DNA of 64,000 nucleotides from an archaeon (GCA_029563035.1 JAKQTP010000138.1:124001-188000), one strand, 5' to 3'; shown: positions 25,234-34,302, counted from the first letter of the stretch. Program-made: numbers and translations. The notes: generated by a model not told the origin, from the letters alone.

Positions 25234-25764
25234 TTAAATTTTAAGATAATAGGTTGGATACCTACTACTTTGTGGATTATTCAATAATTTTTCTTCAGTA
25301 ATTTTTCTTTTAGAAACAAACTCAGAAAATTTAGCTTCAGAACCTGGTTTTATTTCTACAAAGCCAAATTTTTTTAATTCAGGATACATTGCAAAAACCC
25401 ATGATTTTATGACCACCATCTCACAGCCTAATTCTCTTGAATTTTTAATGGTTTTCTCAAGCAAGGTTCTGTATTCTTTTGGGTTAATTGTTCCTTTTTC
25501 AGATAATCTTAAATCAAATAAACGAATAGTTTTGCCTTTTTGTCTGTAAGTTATACGATAATTGCCATTTACTTGAGATATCCAATCTCCTCCTAACTTG
25601 TTATAATTACCAAAGTTTGGTTTTTGCTTTTTTAATTGTTTTATAGATTTTTTAATAATTTTTTCTGGTTTTTGTTGTTTTAGTTTTGCAGATGTTGATG
25701 CTTTAGATTCCACAGGTTTTAGTTTTTTAGGTTTAAATAATCTGCGCACAATTTTCATAACCAT
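25234..25764 (-). CDS. Unknown protein, C-terminal half weakly GNAT-like
   Basis: The 176-residue protein has a basic, low-complexity first third (residues 1-50, rich in Lys). It then has a compact alpha/beta region: GGDWISQVNGNYRITYRQKGKTIRLFDLRL, then EYRTLLEKTIKNSRELGCEMVVIKSW and YPELKKFGFVEIKP. The order strand-strand-long helix-strand and the final KFGF-like turn recall an acetyltransferase (GNAT) fold, but no acetyl-CoA loop (Q/RxxGxG/A) is visible. It lies 9 nt upstream of pelA and 8 nt downstream of gpmI on the same strand. Confidence 0.65.
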   Translation of the reverse strand: MVMKIVRRLFKPKKLKPVESKASTSAKLKQQKPEKIIKKSIKQLKKQKPNFGNYNKLGGDWISQVNGNYRITYRQKGKTIRLFDLRLSEKGTINPKEYRTLLEKTIKNSRELGCEMVVIKSWVFAMYPELKKFGFVEIKPGSEAKFSEFVSKRKITEEKLLNNPQSSRYPTYYLKI

Positions 25765-25772
25765 TCACCAAT

Positions 25773-27314
25773 TTAATAATCCAATAAATCTTCTGACATA
25801 TATTTTGGAACTTTTTCTCCTAGTAATTTTAAAATGGTTGGGGCAACATTAGCAATTGATGCCTCGTGATTGTCTGTTCTTAATTTGTGCTCTTTATTAG
25901 ATATTAATATGAATGGAACTTTATTAAGGCTATGGCTTGTTACCTTTTGATCATTTACTAACATCTCATCACAGTTTCCATGGTCAGCAGTTACTATTAC
26001 TGTGGTATCTTCTAGATTAACACGCTTTAATATCTGCTCAAGGCAACGATCAACAACCTCTAGGCCTTTTACAGTTGCAGGAATATCTCCTGAATGGCCA
26101 ACCATGTCGCCATTTGCAAAATTAACAACAGTTAATTTATAATTGGAGTTTAGTTTATCTATAAGCTTTTGAGTAATAATCTTTGCAGACATCTCTGGCT
26201 TTAAATCATATGTTGCAACACTTGGAGAAGGCACAAGTATCCTGTCTTCTTTCTTAAGCGGGTGTTCCTTTCCTAGATTGAAAAAATAAGTAACATGAGC
26301 ATATTTTTCTGTTTCTGCAATTCTCAATTGTTTATAGCCAAGTTTAGAAATAATTTCGCCAAGACCTGGTGCCTGTGTTTCTGGAGGAAACAGCACTTTT
26401 ACATTTTTAAATTTTGAATCATATTCTGTAAAGCTTATAAAATTTAAAGACATCTTCTTTGTCTCAAACTTATCAAAAGACTTGTCCATCAGCATGTTTG
26501 TAAACTCTCTAGCCCTGTCACTCCTGAAATTAAAAAAAACAATCGTATCATTGTTCTTAATCAAACCATTTTCATTAAATAAAACAGGTGGTAAAAACTC
26601 GTCAGTAATCTCATTTGAATGGCAATTTTCAATAAAATTTAATGGATCATAAGATCTTTCGCCAATACCATAAACTATCAGATTGTATAGTTTCTTTTGT
26701 CTATCCCAGCGATTGTCTCTATCCATTCCATAATATCTACCACAAATGCTTGCAATCTGTATTTTTTTATTTCCAGATATTCTTTTCAAAAGTTCAGAAA
26801 CAAAATATTTTGATGATTTAGGATCAACATCTCTGCCATCTGTAAAAAGGTGCAGATATACTTGAGAAAGATTATTGTGCCTACCAATAACTTCAAGCAA
26901 AGCAAAAAGATGATTGATAGAAGAATGAACACCACCATCACTTAATAGGCCAACTACATGAAGTGCCTGATAGCCTTTTATGTTTTGTAGCTCTGTGTTA
27001 AGAACATCATTTTTATAGAAGTCGCCATTTTTAATTGCTTTATCAATTCTTACAATTTCAGAATCAACAATTCTTCCAGCACCAAGAGTAAAATGACCAA
27101 CTTCAGATGAACCCATTTGCTTTTTTGGAAGCCCAACATATTCTTCGCTTGCACCAAGTAACATGTTTGGGTAGTCTTTTCTTAAAGAATTAAAGGTTGG
27201 CATATTTGCTAATGTTACTGCATTGCCAGGATATGGCTTGTTGATGCCAACACCATCTAAAATTATCAATAATAGTTTGTTGTTATTAGTTTTCCTTTTT
27301 TTAAATATAAACAT
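25773..27314 (-). CDS. gpmI: 2,3-bisphosphoglycerate-independent phosphoglycerate mutase
   Basis: The 513-residue size and sequence match the bacterial/plant-type iPGM, not the shorter archaeal ApgM. Motifs: LLIILDGVGINKP (metal site), KKQMGSSEVGHFTLGAGR with the phosphoserine, FTDGRDVDP, and VTADHGNCDEM near the end. It interconverts 3- and 2-phosphoglycerate in lower glycolysis. It sits between PriL (2 nt) and the GNAT-like gene (8 nt) in a tight minus-strand run. A bacterial-type enzyme in an archaeon may reflect transfer, though iPGM is widespread. Confidence 0.95.
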   Translation of the reverse strand: MFIFKKRKTNNNKLLLIILDGVGINKPYPGNAVTLANMPTFNSLRKDYPNMLLGASEEYVGLPKKQMGSSEVGHFTLGAGRIVDSEIVRIDKAIKNGDFYKNDVLNTELQNIKGYQALHVVGLLSDGGVHSSINHLFALLEVIGRHNNLSQVYLHLFTDGRDVDPKSSKYFVSELLKRISGNKKIQIASICGRYYGMDRDNRWDRQKKLYNLIVYGIGERSYDPLNFIENCHSNEITDEFLPPVLFNENGLIKNNDTIVFFNFRSDRAREFTNMLMDKSFDKFETKKMSLNFISFTEYDSKFKNVKVLFPPETQAPGLGEIISKLGYKQLRIAETEKYAHVTYFFNLGKEHPLKKEDRILVPSPSVATYDLKPEMSAKIITQKLIDKLNSNYKLTVVNFANGDMVGHSGDIPATVKGLEVVDRCLEQILKRVNLEDTTVIVTADHGNCDEMLVNDQKVTSHSLNKVPFILISNKEHKLRTDNHEASIANVAPTILKLLGEKVPKYMSEDLLDY

Positions 27315-27316
27315 AA

Positions 27317-28312
27317 TTAATCATTTTTTTGTTTTTTTAATAATTGTAATGGGTGCTTGACTTTGCAGTCTTTTACACATAAATCGTTTGATTTTAATGT
27401 TTCACAATTACCTATAGAATATTTCTTTTCAATAATCTTTTTAACTTGATAGCCTGCTACCCTTTCATCAAAGTTTGGTGCATGTTTATATACATTTATA
27501 ATATCATCATAACTGTAACCAACGCCTGCTAGAAAAACAGCCAAGTGGTAGTTGGCAATATGCGATAACTTTTTTCCAGACAAAAGGTCATTATACAGCT
27601 TATCAAAGCATGGTGGAAACGAACTATTTGAAAGCTTTCCTGAAAACCTGTTATCAAAATCACCTCTTGCTTTCTGAGTAGACAGGAAGTGCTTTCTTAC
27701 AATTTCAGAAACTTCAAGAAAAGATTTTGGAACTTCTTTTTTATTTACCTCTGTTGTTCTTAATATTCTTTTCTTCAGGGCAACTGAAAGAAACTCTAAA
27801 AGTGCATCTTTATTTGGAAAGAAGATATTGCCTTCTTTAAGGTTTGTATATTGTAACTTGTAGTCTTCACCTAAATCCAAAGTCAACAAATCAATCAAAG
27901 AAATAAAATATTGCTCTTTTTCTTGATTGTAAGATAATTGAGGGCATATATCTTTGATAATTTCTTTTAGATTTTCTATATCTTCTTTTTTAGAAAAATA
28001 AAGAAATCTTTTTTGATAATAGTTTGCAAAGCTTTGAGTTAATGGAGTGTTGTCAATTATTGAAAGAATAATCTTAGATAAAGGATAAATCACAACATAG
28101 CTATAAGCAATAATTTCATCATCATTCTTAGAAATATTAAACCAGTATTTCTCTAGGGTTTTATAATCTTGATTAATCTCAGTAATTAAAAACTTTTTAA
28201 CTTTTTCTAAAATCTTATAATCTACTGATAGCAGATCAATTCTCTTGTTTGAGATGTATTCTTTTGCTTGGTTAGAGAAAGGAAATTTTAGAAGATAGTT
28301 ATAATCTTGCAT
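27317..28312 (-). CDS. priL: DNA primase large subunit PriL
   Basis: The 331-residue protein has an N-terminal helical domain and the C-terminal iron-sulfur domain of archaeal/eukaryotic large primase subunits. The four expected cluster cysteines are seen as FPPCFDKLYND, GNCETL, NDLCVKDC and KVKHPLQ, together with HLAVFLAGVGYSYDDIINVY. It regulates primer initiation and length with PriS (16925). It is the first gene of the run priL-gpmI-unknown-pelA and stands 43 nt from the SpoIIM-like gene. Confidence 0.94.
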   Translation of the reverse strand: MQDYNYLLKFPFSNQAKEYISNKRIDLLSVDYKILEKVKKFLITEINQDYKTLEKYWFNISKNDDEIIAYSYVVIYPLSKIILSIIDNTPLTQSFANYYQKRFLYFSKKEDIENLKEIIKDICPQLSYNQEKEQYFISLIDLLTLDLGEDYKLQYTNLKEGNIFFPNKDALLEFLSVALKKRILRTTEVNKKEVPKSFLEVSEIVRKHFLSTQKARGDFDNRFSGKLSNSSFPPCFDKLYNDLLSGKKLSHIANYHLAVFLAGVGYSYDDIINVYKHAPNFDERVAGYQVKKIIEKKYSIGNCETLKSNDLCVKDCKVKHPLQLLKKQKND

Positions 28313-28355
28313 AAATATATTTGTTATAGAAAAAATATATAAAGATAGGAGAAAG

Positions 28356-29216
28356 CTAGATAAAATAACTTGCTTCTATTAATGCACCAACCAATAATAA
28401 GGCAATTGCAGATATCACAAGAAGTATTAAATCTTTGATTATCACCCATCTAAACTCTGTAAAGAACAGCCCTTTTATTAGGCCTCTTGCAAAGATCGCA
28501 CCTGCTAGGCTTATTAGGATATAGGCCAGAACCTCTGGTAAGCCGTGGGGGATATAGCCAATAAGAGTGACTAAGGCATTACCTATTCCTTCAAGCATAC
28601 CACTAACTCCAATAACTCCTCCCAGATTAACTAAAATATCATTAGCTATAGCTATTGCAAGAATTGATGCATTCCAGGTAATCAGATAAATTGCACCTGC
28701 ACCATAGAACAAAGATAATAGCCCTGCTCTTAATACAACACCCAAGTTATTAGAAAATATAAGATTAAAAGCATTAGAAAAATTACTTTCTTTTTTTATA
28801 ATTGTGCCAGAAACTTGGCCTGTCAGGGTGTTACGCGAATGTGCTATCTTTTCAATTTCTGATAGTTGGGTAGAAAATATCTCTTCTCTGGTTTCTGTAT
28901 TAACAACAAAGAAAATAAATGTAAAGGCTACAAACACTCCTAAAAACGCATATAAAAGCTGTAGCATAATAGTTTTGTGTCTTTTAAAGAAATTAGATGA
29001 ATAATTAAAAAGATAAGAATTGTACGAGAAAAGCTTAGCAAAAATCGGGATAAAACCAATTGTGATAAAGATAAGAATACCAAAACTCATATGCTCAGGA
29101 AGAAAAAATAGCTTTGCTAGTATTACTGCTAAAACAGATAATATTATTGCTTCAAAAAAAATAATTATTGGATGCCTTGATATCCTTTGAGTACTATATA
29201 TGAATTCTAATACCAT
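28356..29216 (-). CDS. SpoIIM/DUF95-family membrane protein
   Basis: This 286-residue protein has about six transmembrane helices. The C-terminal half carries the stage II sporulation M family signature: GLLSLFYGAGAIYLITWNASILAIAI and GYIPHGLPEVLAYILISLAGAIFARGL. Archaeal members are common and of unknown function. In bacteria the family acts in engulfment and in membrane complexes. The gene is alone, reading away from csl4. Confidence 0.88.
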   Translation of the reverse strand: MVLEFIYSTQRISRHPIIIFFEAIILSVLAVILAKLFFLPEHMSFGILIFITIGFIPIFAKLFSYNSYLFNYSSNFFKRHKTIMLQLLYAFLGVFVAFTFIFFVVNTETREEIFSTQLSEIEKIAHSRNTLTGQVSGTIIKKESNFSNAFNLIFSNNLGVVLRAGLLSLFYGAGAIYLITWNASILAIAIANDILVNLGGVIGVSGMLEGIGNALVTLIGYIPHGLPEVLAYILISLAGAIFARGLIKGLFFTEFRWVIIKDLILLVISAIALLLVGALIEASYFI

Positions 29217-29331
29217 TTTTTGTTCTCGCTTTTTCTATTGCCGGTGTCCTAAAAGAATATTTAAACCAACAATATATAAATGTTTTTTTATATAAATATA
29301 TTGTAGAGATAGACAAAAAACTAACTAATTT

Positions 29332-29766
29332 GTGATTTTCGTGAGTAATTTAGAATTAAGCACCATTCTAGCCAATATTAAAAAAAAAGAAAAGCTAAAT
29401 GTTGGAGATGTGGTGATTGGAGAAATTGTTGTAGTTAAGGACAACATGGTGGTTGTTGAGATCCTTAATGCTGGCGAGAGAGTGTTGTCTCCTGCAGACA
29501 TGGGTGTTATATTTGTTAAAAATATAGACACTAAATTTGTAGAATCAACTAGTGCTTGCTTTGCTAAAAACGACATAATTAAAGCAAAGGTAATAGAAGT
29601 TGGACCTTACGAATATAAGCTAGTAACAAACAACCAGGACCTAGGGGTAATTAGAACAATATGTAAAAAATGTAAGGCAGCTATTGGGGCTTCAAAAACT
29701 AATGAAGTAATCTGTAGTTGCGGGAACATTATTAAAAAAAAATTTGCAAAAAACGGTGACTTCTAA
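29332..29766 (+). CDS. csl4: Exosome RNA-binding subunit Csl4
   Basis: The 144-residue protein has the three Csl4 parts. The N-terminal segment is SPADMGVIFVKNIDTKF, the central S1 domain starts near LNVGDVVIGEIVVV, and the C-terminal zinc ribbon has CKKCKA and CSCGN. Csl4 caps the Rrp41/42 core and directs RNA to the archaeal exosome. Translation begins at a GTG at 29332, or at the in-frame GTG at 29341. A TATATAAATATA element lies about 35-45 nt upstream. The stop codon abuts the ATG of rpoL, so the two are coupled. Confidence 0.9.
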   Translation: MIFVSNLELSTILANIKKKEKLNVGDVVIGEIVVVKDNMVVVEILNAGERVLSPADMGVIFVKNIDTKFVESTSACFAKNDIIKAKVIEVGPYEYKLVTNNQDLGVIRTICKKCKAAIGASKTNEVICSCGNIIKKKFAKNGDF

Positions 29767-30048
29767 ATGGAAATAGAATTTATAAACAAAAGCAAAAATG
29801 AAATAGAATTTGAAGTTAGTGATGAAGACTCTTCTTTCTTTGACATGATTGTTGATATAGCTTCAGGGAAAAAAGATGTAGAGTTTGTCTCAAGAAAAGA
29901 AGGTGATAACTTGACTGGCAAGTTTACTATCTATCTTAGAACTAAAGAAAAGCCAGCAAAAGACGTTTTATTAGATTGTGTTTCTGAAGCTGAAGAAAAA
30001 TTTAATGGTATTATCAAAAATCTTGAAAAGGCCGTTGCTAAAAAATGA
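29767..30048 (+). CDS. rpoL: DNA-directed RNA polymerase subunit L (Rpb11-like)
   Basis: The 93-residue protein shows the RpoL pattern: IEFEVSDEDSSFFDMIVDIASG followed by FTIYLRTKEKPAKDVLLDCVSEAEEKF. It dimerises with subunit D in polymerase assembly. In the family the second segment reads as a strand then a long helix, as here. Its ATG follows the csl4 stop directly and its end overlaps the signal peptidase start by 4 nt, a tight transcription/RNA-decay/secretion operon that also occurs in other archaea. Confidence 0.92.
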   Translation: MEIEFINKSKNEIEFEVSDEDSSFFDMIVDIASGKKDVEFVSRKEGDNLTGKFTIYLRTKEKPAKDVLLDCVSEAEEKFNGIIKNLEKAVAKK

Positions 30049-30791
30049 AGAAAAAAAATAAAGCTTCAAAAAAACAACCAAAAAAGAATTTTTGGTATTA
30101 TCTTGATCCATTTAACTATCTTGATATGGGTTTGGAAAAATGGATTGGTAAGCCAGAAGGCTTTTGGAAATCTGCTATTTATTGGCTTTGCTATATTTGC
30201 CTTGCTTTTTTTCTTGCAATAGCAATCTATAAAATTTTTGGTTGGATACTTGGGGTGTCTATGCCAATGGCTATTGTATATAGCTCATCAATGGAACCAA
30301 ACTTGCATAGAGGAGACATTGTAATTCTTACAAAAGCAAAAAACCTTAAAGTAGAAGAAGTAACAATAAATGAGAACATAGCAAACAAAGACCTTAAAGA
30401 TTTCGCGAAACTTAGCTTTTCTAAAAACAGGTTTGGTATAGAGGAAATAGATTATATTAAGATCGGGGACAAAAACATTTCTTTACTTGACACTATAGAA
30501 AATAAGAATAGTGTAGTTGTTTATCAATCTAATGTTACTGGAAAAGACACAATACACAGGGCCATTGTAAAGATAAATGCAAAAGACGGGACATTCCTAT
30601 TAACAAAAGGAGATAACCATAAGACAAATGTGTATATTGACCAAGATTGCGATATAGAAATAATTAATGAAAAAATCACTATACAAAAGCCATGCCTTAA
30701 TGTCTTTCCAATAAAGGAAAAAGAGCTAAAAGGCAAGAAACTTGGCAAAATTCCATATATAGGATATATTAAATTAGTTTTGTTTCAATAA
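30045..30791 (+). CDS. Signal peptidase I (archaeal, S26B type)
   Basis: The 248-residue protein has a basic cytoplasmic N-terminus, a transmembrane helix near 44-70 and then the catalytic motif YSSSMEP with the nucleophile Ser82. VTGKDTIHRAIVKI provides the histidine (in place of the bacterial lysine), and TKGDNHKTN provides the aspartates. It cleaves signal peptides after Sec export. Prepilins of the class III type, of which several are encoded nearby, would need a different peptidase. It overlaps rpoL by 4 nt and lies 16 nt before pcn. Confidence 0.92.
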   Translation: MKKKNKASKKQPKKNFWYYLDPFNYLDMGLEKWIGKPEGFWKSAIYWLCYICLAFFLAIAIYKIFGWILGVSMPMAIVYSSSMEPNLHRGDIVILTKAKNLKVEEVTINENIANKDLKDFAKLSFSKNRFGIEEIDYIKIGDKNISLLDTIENKNSVVVYQSNVTGKDTIHRAIVKINAKDGTFLLTKGDNHKTNVYIDQDCDIEIINEKITIQKPCLNVFPIKEKELKGKKLGKIPYIGYIKLVLFQ

Positions 30792-30807
30792 TATATGAGG
30801 TGGGACC

Positions 30808-31557
30808 ATGATAAAATTAGTAATAAAGGATGCAAAAGAGTTTTATAAATGTATAGATGCAATAGGAGTATTGATAAATGAAGGATTGTTTACTATAGAT
30901 AAGGATAAGTTCTATCTTAGGGCAACAGACCCAAGCCAGATAAGCCTTGTTGATTTTGTTATGCCTAAAAACGCATTTGAAGAGTTTATTGCAGATATTG
31001 GCCCAGAATCAGCAAACAAAGTTTCATTTGGAATAAATATTAATAATCTTTTACAGATTTTGGCACACTCAAATGCAGATGATAAGCTTTCAATTGAGAT
31101 AAAAGAAGGAAAGCCAAGCATTCAGTTAGAGTTTATTGGCAAATCTAAGAGATCCTTTACAATTCCACTAATTGATGTATCAGACCAACAACACTCACTT
31201 CCACAAATACAGTTTGATGTTACTGTACAGATTGGCTCTGATCATTTACTTTCTGGAATAAAAGATGCTGCTCTTTTCAGCTCACACATTACTTTAAAAG
31301 TTGGAGATGAGAAGTTTATTTTAGAAACACAAAGCTCTAAAGGAAAGTTTAAGCAAGAAGTTGAGGCGGGGGATATTGTGATTTCAGGAAATAAAGCAAA
31401 AGCAATGTTTCCATTAGATTATTTACAGAACATGATAAAGAACGCAAAATCAACAATTACTTTAAAGCTAAAAGATGATATGCCAATAGAGCTAAACTAC
31501 ACTATTGGGGATGCTGCAGTCAGGTATTATTTGGCACCAAGAGTAGATAACGAATAA
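30808..31557 (+). CDS. pcn: DNA polymerase sliding clamp PCNA
   Basis: The 249-residue protein has two-domain clamp architecture with the typical N-terminal RATDPSQISLVDFVMPK and the C-terminal LPLDYLQNMIKN and DAAVRYYLAPR strands. It forms a trimeric ring that tethers polymerase and other replication enzymes. A GAGGTGG ribosome-binding site precedes the ATG. It ends the plus-strand run csl4-rpoL-signal peptidase-pcn and converges on an Orc1/Cdc6 gene with only 19 nt between them. Confidence 0.97.
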   Translation: MIKLVIKDAKEFYKCIDAIGVLINEGLFTIDKDKFYLRATDPSQISLVDFVMPKNAFEEFIADIGPESANKVSFGININNLLQILAHSNADDKLSIEIKEGKPSIQLEFIGKSKRSFTIPLIDVSDQQHSLPQIQFDVTVQIGSDHLLSGIKDAALFSSHITLKVGDEKFILETQSSKGKFKQEVEAGDIVISGNKAKAMFPLDYLQNMIKNAKSTITLKLKDDMPIELNYTIGDAAVRYYLAPRVDNE

Positions 31558-31558
31558 T

Positions 31559-31578
31559 ATCTACTTTTTCTTTTTTCT
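31559..31578 (+). terminator. T-rich termination tract after pcn
   Basis: Directly after the pcn stop codon is an almost unbroken pyrimidine run, CTTTTTCTTTTTTCTATTC, in the gap to the convergent cdc6 gene. T-tracts of this kind are the recognised archaeal intrinsic/FttA termination signal. No hairpin is needed and none is seen. Confidence 0.45.
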
Positions 31579-32674
31579 ATTCAGGTAATAACAGCTCTTT
31601 ACTAAAAGTCAATTCTATTTTTCGTGTCTTTCCTTTCTGTGTTGCAATTTCAGAAATCTTTATCAGGCCGACCTTTTTAAGAGTGTCAAGATGGCGCCTT
31701 ATTGTTCTATCAGATTCTTTTGGAAAAGAAGAATAGAGATTGCCACTATCTGTGCCATCTTCTGGGATTGCTTTAAGAATGTCCTTTTCAATCTGCACAA
31801 GATAATTTAATCTCTCACAAAGCTTAACAGCATCAATTAATTTCTCGGATTCTAAAATAGTTTCTTTATCAATCTTTAGATTTCCTTTCTTTTCTGAAAG
31901 TTTTGCTGATTTATAAATTATATCAATTGCTATTCTTGCATCACCCCCATTCTTTGCTGCATAGCCGGTAATATAACCAATCAAGTCTTCAGATATGGCA
32001 TTAGGGATCAAGCCATATTCTATTCTTTCCCTTAGAATTTCTTTTAGTTCTTGAGGAGAATATCTCTTAAACTCAATCTCTGTAAGAAAAAGAGAGCTTT
32101 GAACTCTTGGATCAAGAGATAATATAAACTCCTTATGATTAGTTATCAATATTAATGCAAAATATTTCTTTGAAACCTCGATTCTTGATAGATCATAAAG
32201 AATGGTTGATATCTCTGATCTCTCTAACTTATCAACCTCATCAATAATAATTACTGGAATAAAATCGTTTTTGCCAAGTTCTTCTTTTACTCTTGAAATT
32301 AACTCGTCAATGCCTAGTCCTCTTCTTGGAAGTGGAGAATTATAAAGCGAAAGAAGTTTGCAATATAATGCAAACCTTGTGTTGTCTTCTATCGCATTGA
32401 TATAAATTGATCTTGCTTTTTGAGTAAATTCTGAGAGTTGCTTAATCACAAACTTAGAGGTTAAGGTTTTTCCAGTTCCTGGCGGGCCAAAGATTAAGAT
32501 GTTTCTTGCTTTTTTGTTTTCAGAGATTGGCCGTAAATTATAGCTTAACTCTTGAATCTCCTTATCTCTTGCTTTTATGTCTTCTGGCAAATAGCTTGGA
32601 TAGAATACAGACTCATCTTTAAAGATACTAATTGTTGTGTCAGAAAAATCCTTAACAAATATGTTCTTTTTCAA
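31577..32674 (-). CDS. cdc6: Orc1/Cdc6 replication initiation protein (first of two)
   Basis: The 365-residue AAA+ protein has Walker A GPPGTGKT (63-70), Walker B VIIIDEVDKLE, sensor LILITNHK and a C-terminal winged helix (DRTIRRHLDTLKKVGLIKI). It would bind the replication origin and load MCM. It is the shorter of two paralogues here; the other is at 44877. Its promoter lies in the 164-nt AT-rich gap to the divergent pilin cluster, a possible origin region, although no clear ORB repeat is seen. Confidence 0.94.
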   Translation of the reverse strand: MKKNIFVKDFSDTTISIFKDESVFYPSYLPEDIKARDKEIQELSYNLRPISENKKARNILIFGPPGTGKTLTSKFVIKQLSEFTQKARSIYINAIEDNTRFALYCKLLSLYNSPLPRRGLGIDELISRVKEELGKNDFIPVIIIDEVDKLERSEISTILYDLSRIEVSKKYFALILITNHKEFILSLDPRVQSSLFLTEIEFKRYSPQELKEILRERIEYGLIPNAISEDLIGYITGYAAKNGGDARIAIDIIYKSAKLSEKKGNLKIDKETILESEKLIDAVKLCERLNYLVQIEKDILKAIPEDGTDSGNLYSSFPKESDRTIRRHLDTLKKVGLIKISEIATQKGKTRKIELTFSKELLLPE

Positions 32675-32838
32675 AGCTTATTCCGTTTTTTGATATTAAT
32701 ATATTTATTGTAGATAGAGCTATTTAAAAACATTTGTTAGATTTTTTGTAAAAACTTAAAGCAAAGAGGCGATTGTTTCAAAAACACAAAAAAAACAAAC
32801 AGCTGGTTAAATAAAGGAAAGAAATCAAGAAATATCTA

Positions 32839-33348
32839 ATGGCTACAAAAAACAAAGGCTTTCTTAGTCTTGGAGTGTTGTTGTTTACACTTATTTTCTT
32901 GTCTATTGCTGGTAATGAAAGAATTGAAAGCAACCTAGATTTTGTAATTGTAAAATCACAAAGCACGAAAAAGCACAGTGCAGCAATTAATTTTGAAGAA
33001 ATGGTTAAGCACGAACTTGCTATTCCTAACACAGACCCAATAACACTAAATTCGCACATAAACACCAAGGTAGTAAATTATCTTTCTGGTCTTGATACCA
33101 AAACAGAAGAATGGTTTGTTATTGATATCAATACAAAGAAAAAACAAAAAGTAAATCTTTTAGAACTACAAGAAATAACAAAAACCATTGTTTTAAGGCC
33201 AATGCCAAATGTTTATGTTAAGAGATATACTATAACAAACGGGCTAGCAAAAAACAAATACCTTGGCTTTGAACAGAAAACATCATATTCCAAAACAACT
33301 TTTACTTTTCCAAAAAATTACACAATAGAAGTGGTGATATATACTTGA
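32839..33348 (+). CDS. Prepilin-like exported protein
   Basis: The 169-residue protein starts MATKNKGFLSLGVLLFTLIFLSIAG, a short basic leader, then Gly, then a hydrophobic helix, as in type IV prepilins. The signal lacks the usual Glu at +5. The outer part is mixed and has no cysteine. It is the first of four overlapping genes of the same style (32839-34300), so these are probably minor pilins or a pseudopilus. I cannot assign a family. Confidence 0.7.
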   Translation: MATKNKGFLSLGVLLFTLIFLSIAGNERIESNLDFVIVKSQSTKKHSAAINFEEMVKHELAIPNTDPITLNSHINTKVVNYLSGLDTKTEEWFVIDINTKKKQKVNLLELQEITKTIVLRPMPNVYVKRYTITNGLAKNKYLGFEQKTSYSKTTFTFPKNYTIEVVIYT

Positions 33349-33560
33349 ATAAAAAAGGGATAATTACTCTTGAAATGATATTGTGTGTTTTAATTATCAT
33401 TATCGTGCTTGGCTTTTTTGTGAATGTCAATCTTGGCTTTAAAGAAAAGTTTGAAAAAAGCAAAAATGTAAAAGGGGATATAGAAATTATAAAAGAAAAA
33501 TATTATCAGGAAGAAAAATGGGAGAAACATGAAATCAAAGGGGCAAGCAATAGTACTTGA
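33345..33560 (+). CDS. Small class III signal peptide protein
   Basis: The 71-residue protein starts MNKKGIITLEMILCVLIIIIVLGFF. KKG is followed by a hydrophobic helix with Glu at position +5 (TLEM), a clear prepilin signature. The tail is short and very charged. Translation starts at a TTG whose last two bases overlap the TGA of the previous gene. It overlaps the next gene by 32 nt. Confidence 0.75.
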   Translation: MNKKGIITLEMILCVLIIIIVLGFFVNVNLGFKEKFEKSKNVKGDIEIIKEKYYQEEKWEKHEIKGASNST

Positions 33561-33942
33561 TGTTTTGTTCTTTTCTCTGTGCCTAATCCTTATTTTATAT
33601 TTTGAAGTGTTGTTCTTTGAGAACTATGCTAAAGAACAAATAGAAAATCAAAAAGAAACTGAAAAGCTTGAATTGCTTTTGTTTGTTGATAAAATGGTTA
33701 GTGACTGTGACTACTTGGCATTCACAGAAATTAATCATCAAAGCCTTTGTTATCAAAACATCTTGGACTTGAGATCTCTATTGGTGTTTGAAAAAGAACT
33801 TAAAAAAAATAAAATCTGCAGAATCAAACTATCAGATATTGTGATTTATCAAACAGAAACAACAGAAATTGAATTGAGTATAAAAAGAGGAATAGTGATT
33901 AATAATGGCTTTAAAATTTTGGAATTTGCAAAATGCAAATAA
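33529..33942 (+). CDS. Prepilin-like membrane protein
   Basis: The 137-residue protein starts MKSKGQAIVLDVLFFSLCLILILYF. KSKGQ followed by an aspartate at +6 in the helix resembles class III (pre)pilin signals, although Asp replaces the usual Glu. The remaining 105 residues contain a CDYLAF and a SLCYQ cysteine that could pair. It overlaps both neighbours, indicating translational coupling. Function beyond a pilus-like system is unknown. Confidence 0.7.
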   Translation: MKSKGQAIVLDVLFFSLCLILILYFEVLFFENYAKEQIENQKETEKLELLLFVDKMVSDCDYLAFTEINHQSLCYQNILDLRSLLVFEKELKKNKICRIKLSDIVIYQTETTEIELSIKRGIVINNGFKILEFAKCK

Positions 33943-34300
33943 TGGGCAAATCTTTGTAATTGATGGGCTTTTTGCATTAATCTTTATCTCGCTTTTGATA
34001 TTAACCATGCAAACAATTGCTTCAGAAAATTTAGCAAAAAATAATGTTGAATTATTAAAGTCGCAAAAAATCAATGACCTTCTAATAACTGCACAATATC
34101 TTAAAATTGATAATCTTGAAACTTTAGAAAAAAACTATCTTTTGCTATTCCCACTTACCCCTGGCTATATTAGAATAAACAACAAAAGAAAAGAAATGAA
34201 TTACTCTGGCATAGAAAAAACAACAACTCTTTCTAATTCCATAAAGTATATTAATAATTCCAATAATAAGATATATATAGAAATTGGAGTTTATAGTTAA
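33905..34300 (+). CDS. Prepilin-like membrane protein, last of the four-gene cluster
   Basis: This 131-residue protein has a leader of about 13 residues ending NNGQ and then IFVIDGLFALIFISLLIL, again with an Asp in the helix, as in the preceding gene. The rest of the protein shows no motif I know. It overlaps the previous gene by 38 nt and ends 2 nt before dphB, so the diphthamide gene may be transcribed with the pilin-like genes. Confidence 0.7.
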   Translation: MALKFWNLQNANNGQIFVIDGLFALIFISLLILTMQTIASENLAKNNVELLKSQKINDLLITAQYLKIDNLETLEKNYLLLFPLTPGYIRINNKRKEMNYSGIEKTTTLSNSIKYINNSNNKIYIEIGVYS

Positions 34301-34302
34301 GA

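Noticed and set aside
30524..30748. Minus-strand ORFs opposite the signal peptidase, PCNA and other genes
   Set aside because: These are antisense shadows of well-supported coding regions and show no protein features.
32675..32838. Possible replication origin with ORB repeats beside the first cdc6 gene
   Set aside because: The gap is AT-rich, but no ORB-like inverted or direct repeats were seen. The position beside cdc6 alone is not enough.
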